A stretch of 64,000 bases of DNA. It comes from Pectobacterium cacticida (GTDB taxonomy: Bacteria; Pseudomonadota; Gammaproteobacteria; Enterobacterales; Enterobacteriaceae). Made by a program: the position numbers and the translations under genes. The notes under the pieces are model-generated. The model was not told where the DNA came from. It did not search any database and worked only from the letters and a program-made list of their open reading frames with translations. Positions 25,806 to 38,822 of the stretch are shown in pieces; the first letter of the stretch is position 1; the number at the start of each line of letters is the position of its first letter. The stretch covers positions 124,001 to 188,000 of the forward strand of contig NZ_CP133656.1 in the NCBI RefSeq assembly GCF_036885195.1. The letters run 5' to 3'.

Positions 25806-27683
25806 ATGATTAAAAAAGTTTCGCTGCTGACGGCGCTTTCCGTCACGGCATTTTCTGGCTGGGCGCAGGAAAACCATTCAACTCAGAATGTGTCATCGGA
25901 ACAAAATACCGATGACATGGTTGTAACGGCAAATCGCTACGCCCAGCCGGTTTCGTCGGTGCTGGCGGCAAACAGTATTGTCACGCGAGCGGATATTGAT
26001 CGCTGGCAAGCGAAGTCGCTCAATGATGTTATGCGTCGCTTGCCGGGTGTGGACATCGGACAAAACGGCGGTTTAGGGCAAAAAAGTTCGTTGTTTATCC
26101 GTGGGACTAACTCTAACCATGTGTTGGTGCTGATCGATGGTATTCGTCTGAATCAGGCGGGTATTAGCGGCTCTTCTGACCTCAGCCAGATTCCCCTCTC
26201 TTTAGTTCAAAAGATAGAGTATATCCGTGGCGCTCGTTCTGCGGTCTATGGTTCTGATGCTATTGGTGGTGTGGTAAACATCATTACCACCAGAGATAAG
26301 AATGGCACCACATTGGCTGCAGGTGTCGGTTCAAAAGGTTACCAAGCTTACGATTTGGCAACCCAGCAAACTTTGGATAGCGGCACAACAGTCACTTTAG
26401 CGGGTAACTACGCCTACACAAAGGGGTTTGATATTGCTGCCGCTGATGCTCCACGTCAGCCAGATCGTGATGGATTTATGAGCAAATCCATTTATGGCGC
26501 AGTAAAGCAGCAGTTCAACGAGGAGTTTAGCGGTTTTCTGCGTGGTTACGGTTTCGATAACCGAACCGATTATGATGGCTATGACGCTCTTGATAATACG
26601 ACCTGGGCTGTATTGGGTACACCAAGTATTCGACAGCTTTATAGTCAAACGTGGGATGCTGGTTTGCAATTTAATCGGGATATTTATTCGAGCCAATTAG
26701 TCGCCAGTTATAGCCATACCAAGGATCTAAATTTTGATCCTGCCAAGGGGCGTTATAGCCCAGCGTCAGCGCTGGATGATGTAAAGCAATATAATTTTCA
26801 ATGGGGGAATACGCTTGCTGTTGGTGCGGGGAGCGTGAGTGCGGGTGTGGACTGGCAAAAGCAGACATCGCAGCCAGGTACAAATTATGTGATGGCTGGA
26901 CACGAACAGCGTAATGCTGGCGTCTACGCCACTGCCCAACAAAAAATAAGTAGTGTGACGCTAGAAGGTGCTGTTAGAGGCGATGACAATAATGTTTTTG
27001 GTTGGCATAACACTTGGCAGTCAAGTGCTGCGTGGGAGTTTATTGAGGGGTACAGTATCTTTGCCTCTTATGGCACCGCATACAAAGCACCGAATCTGAA
27101 TCAAGTCTACAGCGAAAAATACGGTAACCTCAATCTTAAGCCAGAAGAAAGCAAGCAGTGGGAAGGTGGCTTTGAAGGAGTGACTGGTCCAATTAACTGG
27201 AGATTATCTGGCTATCGTAACGATATTGATAACCTCATCAATTTTGACGCAACAAATCGTTATAGCAACATCCAAAAAGCACGAATCAAAGGAGCTGAAG
27301 CAACGGCATCTTTCGATACTGGCCCTCTGGCTCATACGGTTTCTTTTGATTATCTTGACCCACGTAATAGCCAGACGAATAAAGTGTTATTGCGTCGAGC
27401 TAAGCAACAGGTCAAATATCAGTTGGATTGGGCGGCAGCCGATATCGATTGGTCGGTGACTTACCAGTATCTCGGTCAACGTTACGATACAGATTACAAT
27501 ACGTTCCAGCCTGTGAAATTAGGTGGTGTAAGCCTTTGGGATCTCGCGGCCTCATATCCAGTCACCTCTCATCTGACAGTTCGTGGTAGAATCGCCAACC
27601 TGTTTGATAAAGATTATGAGACGGCATATGGCTACCGCACGGCAGGGCGAGAATACTATCTCACCGGAAGCTATACCTTCTAA
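25806..27683 (+). CDS. btuB: Outer-membrane vitamin B12 receptor BtuB
   Basis: TonB-dependent 22-strand barrel importing cobalamins. The 625 residues include a signal peptide (cleavage near A20), a TonB box (DDMVVTANR, about 36-44), the plug (LPGVDIGQNGGLGQKSSLFIRGTNSNHVLVLIDG) and a barrel ending in the Phe required for outer-membrane assembly (YYLTGSYTF). The middle of the gene looks richer in A/T than its neighbours. The 3' end overlaps murI by 56 bp. Confidence 0.97.
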   Translation: MIKKVSLLTALSVTAFSGWAQENHSTQNVSSEQNTDDMVVTANRYAQPVSSVLAANSIVTRADIDRWQAKSLNDVMRRLPGVDIGQNGGLGQKSSLFIRGTNSNHVLVLIDGIRLNQAGISGSSDLSQIPLSLVQKIEYIRGARSAVYGSDAIGGVVNIITTRDKNGTTLAAGVGSKGYQAYDLATQQTLDSGTTVTLAGNYAYTKGFDIAAADAPRQPDRDGFMSKSIYGAVKQQFNEEFSGFLRGYGFDNRTDYDGYDALDNTTWAVLGTPSIRQLYSQTWDAGLQFNRDIYSSQLVASYSHTKDLNFDPAKGRYSPASALDDVKQYNFQWGNTLAVGAGSVSAGVDWQKQTSQPGTNYVMAGHEQRNAGVYATAQQKISSVTLEGAVRGDDNNVFGWHNTWQSSAAWEFIEGYSIFASYGTAYKAPNLNQVYSEKYGNLNLKPEESKQWEGGFEGVTGPINWRLSGYRNDIDNLINFDATNRYSNIQKARIKGAEATASFDTGPLAHTVSFDYLDPRNSQTNKVLLRRAKQQVKYQLDWAAADIDWSVTYQYLGQRYDTDYNTFQPVKLGGVSLWDLAASYPVTSHLTVRGRIANLFDKDYETAYGYRTAGREYYLTGSYTF

Positions 27684-28485
27684 CCTTCCATCCCGTCCTA
27701 CGATTCTGGTCTTTGATTCCGGCGTAGGCGGGTTGTCTGTTTATGATGAAATCCGGAAACTCTTGCCGGATCTCCACTACATATACGCATTCGATAATGA
27801 AGCGTTTCCCTATGGTGAGAAATCACAGCAGTTTATAATCGAGCGGGTAGTTGAAATTGTTAATACGATTCAGCGACGCCATCAGCTTGCGCTGGCTGTG
27901 ATTGCCTGTAATACGGCGAGTACGATTTCCCTTCCTGCATTACGTGAGCGTTTTACTTTCCCCGTCGTGGGCGTTGTCCCTGCGGTGAAGCCTGCAGCTA
28001 AACTGACGCGCAACGGCATTGTCGGCCTATTGGCGACACGCGCAACGGTGCAACGCCCGTATACGCACGAACTAATTGCCCGTTTTGCGACGGATTGCCA
28101 AATTTTGTCGCTGGGGTCGTCGGAATTGGTCGAATTGGCAGAGGCAAAATTGCAAGGTGAGACGGTCTCCATTTCCGAACTGCAAAAAATCCTACGCCCT
28201 TGGCTGCGTCTACCGGAACCGCCAGATACAGTCGTGCTGGGTTGTACGCATTTCCCATTGTTAGCAGAAGAGCTGAAAGCCGCATTACCACAGGGGACGC
28301 GCCTTGTCGATTCGGGTGCCGCCATTGCCAGAAGAACATCATGGATGATTGCTAATTTGGCTAGTCTTCCACTTTCGACAGATAAGAATCTGGTCTACTG
28401 CCTGACGATTACTCCTAAAGTCGCTACGTTGTGGCCAGTATTACAGCGTTATGGCTTTAATTCGTTGGAAAAACTGCCACTCTGA
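27628..28485 (+). CDS. murI: Glutamate racemase
   Basis: Cofactor-independent racemase supplying D-glutamate for peptidoglycan. The 285 residues carry the paired active-site cysteines in VIACNTAS (Cys94) and LGCTHFPLL, plus the N-terminal VFDSGVGGLSVYDEI. The ATG at 27628 (MATARQGENT) matches the E. coli start and length and lies inside the btuB 3' end, so the two genes overlap by 56 bp in different frames. The in-frame start at 27583 is rejected. Confidence 0.96.
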   Translation: MATARQGENTISPEAIPSNLPSRPTILVFDSGVGGLSVYDEIRKLLPDLHYIYAFDNEAFPYGEKSQQFIIERVVEIVNTIQRRHQLALAVIACNTASTISLPALRERFTFPVVGVVPAVKPAAKLTRNGIVGLLATRATVQRPYTHELIARFATDCQILSLGSSELVELAEAKLQGETVSISELQKILRPWLRLPEPPDTVVLGCTHFPLLAEELKAALPQGTRLVDSGAAIARRTSWMIANLASLPLSTDKNLVYCLTITPKVATLWPVLQRYGFNSLEKLPL

Positions 28486-28536
28486 TAGCCTTGTGGGCAA
28501 ATAGTAGACAAATGAAAATTATTCTGCATTTAGCGC

Positions 28537-28564
28537 TTGTCAGGCGGCGAGAAGTCCCTATAAT
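28537..28564 (+). promoter_or_regulatory. rRNA operon promoter P1
   Basis: TTGTCA (28537-28542) and a perfect TATAAT (28559-28564) are spaced by 16 bases, followed by the GC-rich discriminator GCGCCACC typical of stringently controlled rrn P1 promoters. A/T-rich sequence upstream (AATGAAAATTATT) could act as an UP element. Confidence 0.88.
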
Positions 28565-28644
28565 GCGCCACCACTGACACGGCAACAGCGACACGCGGTT
28601 GTGGTGGAAAGGGAAAAGATTCAACGAAGGCAGTCAGTCATGAC

Positions 28645-28672
28645 TTGACTTCACAGCGGAAACGCATAACAT
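28645..28672 (+). promoter_or_regulatory. rRNA operon promoter P2
   Basis: TTGACT (28645-28650) and TAACAT (28667-28672), spaced by 16 bases, lie about 108 bp after P1 in the usual P2 position and are followed by ATGCGCCC. Confidence 0.75.
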
Positions 28673-28702
28673 ATGCGCCCGCGCCGCAGTACGCTGCGGC
28701 AC

Positions 28703-28714
28703 TGCTCTTTAACA
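28703..28714 (+). promoter_or_regulatory. rrn leader boxA antitermination site
   Basis: TGCTCTTTAACA matches boxA, the NusB/NusE-binding signal of rRNA antitermination. It is preceded by a short GC hairpin (GCCGCAGT/ACGCTGCGGC region), a boxB-like position. Confidence 0.85.
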
Positions 28715-28864
28715 ATTCAATCAGACAATCTGTGTGGGCACTCACAAGACCGTATCTTAACGATATAAAAAGTCTTGAAGAGTGAACAACAGTAAATTCA
28801 TTACGAATAAACAGTTTTAATTCTTTGAGCATGGCTGACGAGTTCAGCAAATCAAACAAATCTT

Positions 28865-30404
<1,540 letters not shown>

Positions 30405-30545
30405 CCAAGAAAGATGTGCGTTGAGTGAAGTGCTCACACAGATTGTCTGATGAAAAAAATGAGCAAGCGCACCTGTTGATGTAATGAGTGTTAACTCATG
30501 CTGATGCGAGCGTGCCGGATGTCTGATTCGGTACGGAGTTTTCGT

Positions 30546-30621
30546 GTCCCCATCGTCTAGAGGCCTAGGACACCGCCCTTTCACGGCGGTAACAGGGGTT
30601 CGAATCCCCTTGGGGACGCCA
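30546..30621 (+). tRNA. gltT: tRNA-Glu (TTC anticodon)
   Basis: A 76-nt cloverleaf in the 16S-23S spacer beginning GTCCCCATCG and ending GGGGACGCCA with encoded CCA. The anticodon loop reads CCTTTCACG (anticodon TTC) and the T-loop GGTTCGAATCC. It is nearly identical to E. coli spacer tRNA-Glu. The symbol is given by analogy with the E. coli rrnB copy. Confidence 0.97.
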
Positions 30622-30691
30622 ATCCGATAATGAGTGAAAGACATTATCCTGAATATCGTAAAGATGACTTTGATAAGTCGTGTTTACGATA

Positions 30692-30704
30692 TTGCTCTTT
30701 AACA
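30692..30704 (+). promoter_or_regulatory. Spacer boxA upstream of 23S
   Basis: TTGCTCTTTAACA repeats the leader boxA in the internal spacer, about 160 bp before 23S, the usual second antitermination site of rrn operons. Confidence 0.8.
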
Positions 30705-30862
30705 ATCTGGAACAAGCTGAAAATTGAAACATGACAGCGGAATAATCGTGAATACCTTGGCTATTTATGGGTAAACACGGTGAATTTGTCTGTCAATGAG
30801 TCTCTCAAATAATCACAGCGCGATGATGACTTTGGTTTATCAAAGACACCTTCGGGTTGTGA

Positions 30863-33768
<2,906 letters not shown>

Positions 33769-33872
33769 ACAACACCGAAGGTGTTTTGAGAGATGAAAGA
33801 CGCATAGAGAACGATATTCAGCTTGTTCGAAGATTGAAGATTAAATGTTTACGCGATGGCGTGGACATAAAA

Positions 33873-33966
33873 CAGCGCGGAGCGCTGGCCTGAGAAGGGA
33901 GGAGACAAAATCGTCGGGAACGATTTTGTACGTCGCAGAGCGACGACCCGAAGGGCGAGTCTCAGG
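33873..33966 (+). repeat. Structured palindromic insert in the 23S-5S spacer
   Basis: The spacer is 213 nt, much longer than in E. coli, because of a block of nested hairpins. CAGCGC/GCGCTG (33873-33887) is followed by an outer stem CCTGAGA (33889-33895)/TCTCAGG (33960-33966). This encloses three hairpins: CAAAATCGT/ACGATTTTG (33906-33928), CGTCGC/GCGACG (33931-33945) and CCC/GGG (33947-33955). The result is a cloverleaf-like fold that will be transcribed in the pre-rRNA. It looks like a dispersed intergenic repeat, but no second copy lies in this window. Confidence 0.6.
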
Positions 33967-33981
33967 AAGAGACGAGAAATT

Positions 33982-34101
33982 TGCCTGGCGGCGATAGCGC
34001 GGTGGTCCCACCTGACCCCATGCCGAACTCAGAAGTGAAACGCCGTAGCGCCGATGGTAGTGTGGGGTCTCCCCATGTGAGAGTAGGGAACTGCCAGGCT
34101 T
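33982..34101 (+). rRNA. rrf: 5S ribosomal RNA, first copy
   Basis: 120 nt starting TGCCTGGCGGCGATAGCGCG and closing CTGCCAGGCTT, near identical to E. coli 5S. It is separated from 23S by the structured insert and followed by tRNA-Thr. Confidence 0.98.
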
Positions 34102-34117
34102 CAAATTATACAGGTGC

Positions 34118-34193
34118 GCTGATATGGCTCAGTTGGTAGAGCGCACCCTTGGTAAGGGTGAGGTCCCCAGTTCGACTCTGGGTATCAGCACCA
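34118..34193 (+). tRNA. thrV: tRNA-Thr (GGT anticodon)
   Basis: A 76-nt cloverleaf starting GCTGATATGG and ending TATCAGCACCA, with anticodon loop CCTTGGTAAG and T-loop AGTTCGACTCT. It lies between the two 5S genes, as thrV does in E. coli rrnD. Confidence 0.97.
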
Positions 34194-34228
34194 GTGAATT
34201 AAGTTAATGTTCGGTTTTGAAAAGAATT

Positions 34229-34348
34229 TACCTGGCGGCGATAGCGCGGTGGTCCCACCTGACCCCATGCCGAACTCAGAAGTGAAACGCCGTAGCGCCG
34301 ATGGTAGTGTGGGGTCTCCCCATGTGAGAGTAGGGAACTGCCAGGTTT
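34229..34348 (+). rRNA. rrf: 5S ribosomal RNA, second copy
   Basis: 120 nt, the same as the first 5S except at the terminal helix: TACCTGG...CCAGGTTT instead of TGCCTGG...CCAGGCTT. The G-to-A and C-to-T changes compensate and keep the pair. Both copies are likely functional. Confidence 0.97.
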
Positions 34349-34358
34349 CAATTTAAAC

Positions 34359-34394
34359 AAAAGGCTGCCTGATTGAAGGCAGCCTTTTGTTTTG
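34359..34394 (+). terminator. rRNA operon terminator
   Basis: AAAAGGCTGCC (34359-34369) pairs with GGCAGCCTTTT (34378-34388), followed by GTTTTGT. Strong intrinsic terminator 10 bp after the second 5S. Confidence 0.92.
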
Positions 34395-34555
34395 TAACGA
34401 AATTTTATTTCAGGCTACTGTTATAACCAATAGCAACGAATAGCCTTATGCTTTCCTCACGCCATACCAAATAAGCCATTACCGCTGGCGCTCAATGTTA
34501 CTCCCAGATTATCCCATTATCACAGTAGTACGCAGTACAGTAGGATCTTCCTGTA

Positions 34556-34581
34556 AAAAAACCTCGATACGGAGGTTTTTT
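34556..34581 (-). terminator. Terminator of pssA, possibly bidirectional
   Basis: AAAAAACCTC (34556-34565) pairs with GAGGTTTTTT (34572-34581). A-tract and T-tract flank the GC stem on both sides, so it can act on either strand. It lies 18 bp after the pssA stop. Confidence 0.75.
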
Positions 34582-34598
34582 ATAATATGGCTGGATGC

Positions 34599-35954
34599 TT
34601 AAAGAATACGACTGATGAGTCGATCTATGCGTATACGGCGTAGGCGACGTATTAATTTTCGTACTTTAACGGGATATTGCGCGATACTCTCTAACTCTTT
34701 GTAACTTTTAATGATGCGGGTATGCGTCCTGATTACATCAAGTTCATCCAGACGCTGTTGTAATAGAACCTGCTGAGGGTCGTGAATCAAGATAGCGTTT
34801 TCCAAATCCAGACGCCATGCGCGAGGGTTGAGATTGTTCCCTGTCAGCAGTTGCCACTTATCATCTACCCACATGCCTTTCAGATGGAAGCTATTGTCGC
34901 CATCTTTCCAAAGCCTTACCACAAGTCTTTGGTTCTCAATATAGCGTTCAAGCCGACTCAGGAAACGGCGAAGATTGATCTCGTAAAGATACGGTAACGC
35001 TCCAATAATTTTGAAAGGACGATCTTCGGGAATATAGAAGTCGTTAGCGGTCTTATCACCGATAATAATTTCTACCTTTTTGCCGTCTCGTAATAATCGA
35101 ATAATATTTCTGACTAGCAGCGCTGGCAGGTTGAAATATGGGGTGCAGATGATCAGTTGCTCATCAGCGCAATACATCAGATGATGTATGGTCTTATTCA
35201 ACGGGCTTTGTTTCCCTAGCCCGACCAGTGGCGTGACGGTTAATTCGTTCGCATCAGCACTGTGTTCCGGAACCTGATAGCCAGCGGTACGCAATGATTG
35301 TCGAAATTGCTTAATATCGCTTTTGATTTCCAGATTTTTAGGGCGATCGGTATGATCCAACCGCTGCGCTGCCGGGGCTGACAACATTGTTTGAATATAT
35401 TGCACCATCGTATCAGCTAGCACTGGATTATGGATCAACTGATAGCGGTCATAACGGTACTTTTGATGCTGATGCAAATAAACATCATTTAAACTGGCTC
35501 CGCTGTAGATGACCGTGTCATCCACAATGAACCCTTTCAGGTGCAGCACACCCAGGGCTTCACGCGTGTTAACGGGAATGCCATAGATAGGAAAATGCGT
35601 GTCTGGATGCTTCTTCGCCATATCGCAATACCAATCGGCATTAGTATTTTCTGCCGCTGCGCCGATCCTGCCGCGCTGGGCACGATGCCAGTCTACCAGA
35701 ACACGGACATCCAGTTCTGGGCGCTGCTGTTTGGCTTCATAAATTGCGGATAGAATCCCCAAGCCGCCGTCATCGTGTTCAAGATATAACGCTACGATAT
35801 AGATGCGCTTCTTAGCGTTCAAAATAGCGTTAATCAACGTCGTGCGGAAAAGCTCCGGCGAATGCAATGTCTGAATATCATCTGCGTTTTGAGGAATTCT
35901 GGGCAGTTGTGCAAGGTGCTGTTGGTATTTATTGCGTTTAAAGTTTGACAGCAT
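34599..35954 (-). CDS. pssA: CDP-diacylglycerol-serine O-phosphatidyltransferase
   Basis: Makes phosphatidylserine, the precursor of phosphatidylethanolamine. It is a phospholipase-D-superfamily enzyme with two HKD-type motifs: HLKGFIVDDTVIYSGASLND and HLKGMWVDDKW..TGNNLNPRAW. The C-terminus is very basic (RKLIRRLRRIRIDRLISRIL), consistent with membrane-surface association. The ATG at 35954 gives 451 residues as in E. coli; a GTG one codon upstream is the alternative. Confidence 0.97.
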   Translation of the reverse strand: MLSNFKRNKYQQHLAQLPRIPQNADDIQTLHSPELFRTTLINAILNAKKRIYIVALYLEHDDGGLGILSAIYEAKQQRPELDVRVLVDWHRAQRGRIGAAAENTNADWYCDMAKKHPDTHFPIYGIPVNTREALGVLHLKGFIVDDTVIYSGASLNDVYLHQHQKYRYDRYQLIHNPVLADTMVQYIQTMLSAPAAQRLDHTDRPKNLEIKSDIKQFRQSLRTAGYQVPEHSADANELTVTPLVGLGKQSPLNKTIHHLMYCADEQLIICTPYFNLPALLVRNIIRLLRDGKKVEIIIGDKTANDFYIPEDRPFKIIGALPYLYEINLRRFLSRLERYIENQRLVVRLWKDGDNSFHLKGMWVDDKWQLLTGNNLNPRAWRLDLENAILIHDPQQVLLQQRLDELDVIRTHTRIIKSYKELESIAQYPVKVRKLIRRLRRIRIDRLISRIL

Positions 35955-35981
35955 CACAGTGCGTTTCTTCTCTCATCAGTT

Positions 35982-36016
35982 TATACCCACAATACTTCGA
36001 ACTGTACTAGGGTATA
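35982..36016. repeat. Possible internally deleted ERIC element
   Basis: TATACCC, then CAATACTTC, then AGGGTATA fall within 35 bp between pssA and pat. These resemble the two termini of the ERIC repeat at 50308-50435 with the middle removed. No functional role is evident, and the match is short. Confidence 0.3.
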
Positions 36017-36141
36017 TGACCTTCTGGTCATTATCAAAATTAAGGGGTAACCGAATGGGCGATAATACCATTACTTTATGGCTGTTGTGAGCCTGTTTTG
36101 CGATAACAATCCCGTTGCGAGCGCCATGTCACGCCATGCGA

Positions 36142-38790
36142 TCATCCTTTAAGCGGCAATTCTAGCGACACAATACCCTCTTCTAACTGTACTGCGATGT
36201 GAAAACCAAGTTTCTTGGAAAGTTGGATCATGCCTTGATTATGCGGCATGGTAATGCCGGTCAACCGGCTGAGTCCATGTGCCTGAGCGTAATCAATCAG
36301 CTTTTCCATTAGGAGTCGGCCAAGGCCAAGTCCTTTTAGATCAGATCGTACTAGCACGGCAAATTCCGCTTCCGTATTATCTGGATCGGAAACCGCACGC
36401 GTCACGCCAATAATCTCTGTCTCTGCACCGAATTGGCGTATAGCAACAAACGCCATCTCACGATCGTAGTCAATTTGCGTCATATTGGCTAAATCTTCAT
36501 GAGTGAACTCATTAATTTCGCTGAAATAGCGATAATACAAGTCCTCTTTTGTCACACGAGAAATGAACGCACTGAGCAGCGGTTCGTCTTCGGGTAAAAT
36601 AGGCCGTAACAGGCAACGATCCTGATTTTTGAGGATGACAGTTTCTTCTAACGCATGGGGATAGGGGCGGATTGCCAATCTGGACTGCGGATCGCCATTA
36701 AATGGCGTTAGATACAGAGTGGCATCCACTAGTGTGAATGAATTTCCAGAGGTCAGCAAAGGGTGGATGTCTAACTGGGATATCTCAGGGCAATCAATAA
36801 TCAGGTTGGAAACCTGAACCAGTAAGCGGCTAAGTGCGGGAATATCAAGTGGGCACCGTGCGCCATATTCAAGAATTTTGCCATTTTTTATTGCTTGTAG
36901 CACCAAATAGCGAGCTAGCGCCATATTTAGCGGGGGTAATGCGACGGCAGCCTGCTCTTCTCGCCACTCAATGCCGCCTTCCCCCAACATAATTAGCGGG
37001 CCGAAAACGGGATCTTGTTTGACAGCGATCCTGAGTTCTCGCGCACCTGCGCGATTTGCCATGCTTTGTACTAATAGGCCGTAAACGTGTGCTTGCGGGT
37101 AGGTACGTTTCACCCGGTCAAGAATGGCATTTGCCGCCAGTTGGACTTCTTCAGCTGTTTGCAGAGATAACATGACTCCCTGAACATCCGATTTATGCGG
37201 AATATCGGGCGATCTCAGTTTTATCGCGACCGGATAGCCAATTTTTTCGGCGATATGGACAGCCTCGGCACTGTCGACGGCAATCCAGGTAGGTAGTGTG
37301 CTTAAACCATAAGCATGCAAAATTGGCTGGACTTCATGCGTATCAAGTTGAGTCACGCCAGCTGACAGCGCCTGATGAATAAGCGCATGAGCTCGATTGG
37401 CGTTAATGCTTAAATTCAGCGGTAGCGCGGGCGTTTCCCTAAGCTGTTTCTGATTACGCTGATACTCGACGATATGCATAAACGCCGTTACAGCACCTTC
37501 TGGTGTGCGGTAAGTAGGAATGCCGGCATCGTTAAACAAGCGCCGTGCTTCCTGCGAAGAAAACTCGCCACACCAGTTAGTCAGTAGCGTGATTTTTCGT
37601 CCTCGCGGGTGTCGCTGAAATAGCGTAATCAACTGTGCAGCGCAGTCGGTGCCGGGCGCAGCGGCGCTAGGTGCATGAATAATTAAGAGTGCGTCGATGT
37701 TATCGCTGTCCAGCAATATTGAAATTGCCGCCAGATAACGCATTGCAGTCGCATCATCACGCAGATCGAGTGGATTGTCGACTGTGACAGCTTGTGGCAA
37801 TGCCTGCTGTAGCGCTTGTCGGGTCTTTTCATTAAGTTGGGCGAGTTTACCTTGCTGGCTCAGAAGCTGGTCTAGCGCTAACGCGGCCAGGGACGCGCCG
37901 TTGCTCACCAGCATCAGACGTTCACCGCGCAACGGCCGCAGGTGACTTAACGTCTCAACCGCAGAAAAAAGCTCGTGTGTATCCCGTACTCTTAGTAAGC
38001 CTGCGCGTTGGATGGCCGCGTCATAGCCAGCATCCAGCCCCTGACGCTGGTCATTGAGTAATTGCTGGGCCTGCTGACTACGCCCGCTTTTTATTACCAA
38101 GATTGGCTTATTTCGGGAAGCGCTGCGGGAAGCAGAAAGAAAACGGCGAGCATCGCTAATGTGTTCCAGATGCAGCAGAATTGCACTGGTCTTGCCATCG
38201 CGCGCCAGGAAATCTAACAAGTCATCGACATCGATATCCTGACTATCGCCCAAGGCGATGAAATAGGAAAAACCGATACCGCGCTGTTGTGCCCAGTCCA
38301 GTATCGTATTGGAAACGGCGGCAGACTGTGAAATAAACGCCAATTTGCCTTTTAAAATCGGGACGGGAGAGAAACTGGCGTTTAAACCTTGCCAGGGGGC
38401 AAGTAGTCCGAGGCTATTGGGGCCCAGTAGGCGCATGTGATAGCGCACCGCGCAGGCCTTTAATTCGCTGAACTGGGTCGGTGGCGAGGAGAGAATGATG
38501 ACGGTTTGACACCCTTTTTGTCCCAGCTCCTCTAGCAGCGCCAGATTACGGCTGGCGTTGGTGCAGATCACGGCAAGATCGGGCGTCATCGGCAGACTGG
38601 CGACCATCGGATAAGCTAGCACGCCGCAAACGGCCCGATATTTCGGTGTGACAGGCAGAACGGGGCCGCTGAAATGGCCGTCCAGTAGATTTCTCATCAT
38701 CAGGAAACCGGCCCGACCTGGTTTTTCTGATGCACCAAGAACGGCGATAGACTTCGGGCGTAACAATGCTTCCAATCCGCGTTGGCTCAT
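36142..38790 (-). CDS. pat: Protein lysine acetyltransferase Pat
   Basis: Acetyl-CoA-dependent enzyme that inactivates acetyl-CoA synthetase and other proteins by lysine acetylation (E. coli PatZ/YfiQ/Pka). The 882 residues consist of an N-terminal acyl-CoA-synthetase (NDP-forming)-like region (MSQRGLEALLRPKSIAVLGAS) including an ATP-grasp-like segment, then a C-terminal GNAT domain from about 725 with the acetyl-CoA loop RSDLKGLGLGRLLMEKL. tapT lies 32 bp upstream on the same strand, and pssA follows. Confidence 0.96.
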   Translation of the reverse strand: MSQRGLEALLRPKSIAVLGASEKPGRAGFLMMRNLLDGHFSGPVLPVTPKYRAVCGVLAYPMVASLPMTPDLAVICTNASRNLALLEELGQKGCQTVIILSSPPTQFSELKACAVRYHMRLLGPNSLGLLAPWQGLNASFSPVPILKGKLAFISQSAAVSNTILDWAQQRGIGFSYFIALGDSQDIDVDDLLDFLARDGKTSAILLHLEHISDARRFLSASRSASRNKPILVIKSGRSQQAQQLLNDQRQGLDAGYDAAIQRAGLLRVRDTHELFSAVETLSHLRPLRGERLMLVSNGASLAALALDQLLSQQGKLAQLNEKTRQALQQALPQAVTVDNPLDLRDDATAMRYLAAISILLDSDNIDALLIIHAPSAAAPGTDCAAQLITLFQRHPRGRKITLLTNWCGEFSSQEARRLFNDAGIPTYRTPEGAVTAFMHIVEYQRNQKQLRETPALPLNLSINANRAHALIHQALSAGVTQLDTHEVQPILHAYGLSTLPTWIAVDSAEAVHIAEKIGYPVAIKLRSPDIPHKSDVQGVMLSLQTAEEVQLAANAILDRVKRTYPQAHVYGLLVQSMANRAGARELRIAVKQDPVFGPLIMLGEGGIEWREEQAAVALPPLNMALARYLVLQAIKNGKILEYGARCPLDIPALSRLLVQVSNLIIDCPEISQLDIHPLLTSGNSFTLVDATLYLTPFNGDPQSRLAIRPYPHALEETVILKNQDRCLLRPILPEDEPLLSAFISRVTKEDLYYRYFSEINEFTHEDLANMTQIDYDREMAFVAIRQFGAETEIIGVTRAVSDPDNTEAEFAVLVRSDLKGLGLGRLLMEKLIDYAQAHGLSRLTGITMPHNQGMIQLSKKLGFHIAVQLEEGIVSLELPLKG

Positions 38791-38822
38791 GCGTCACTCC
38801 TTCACATCGACTTCCTTTGATA

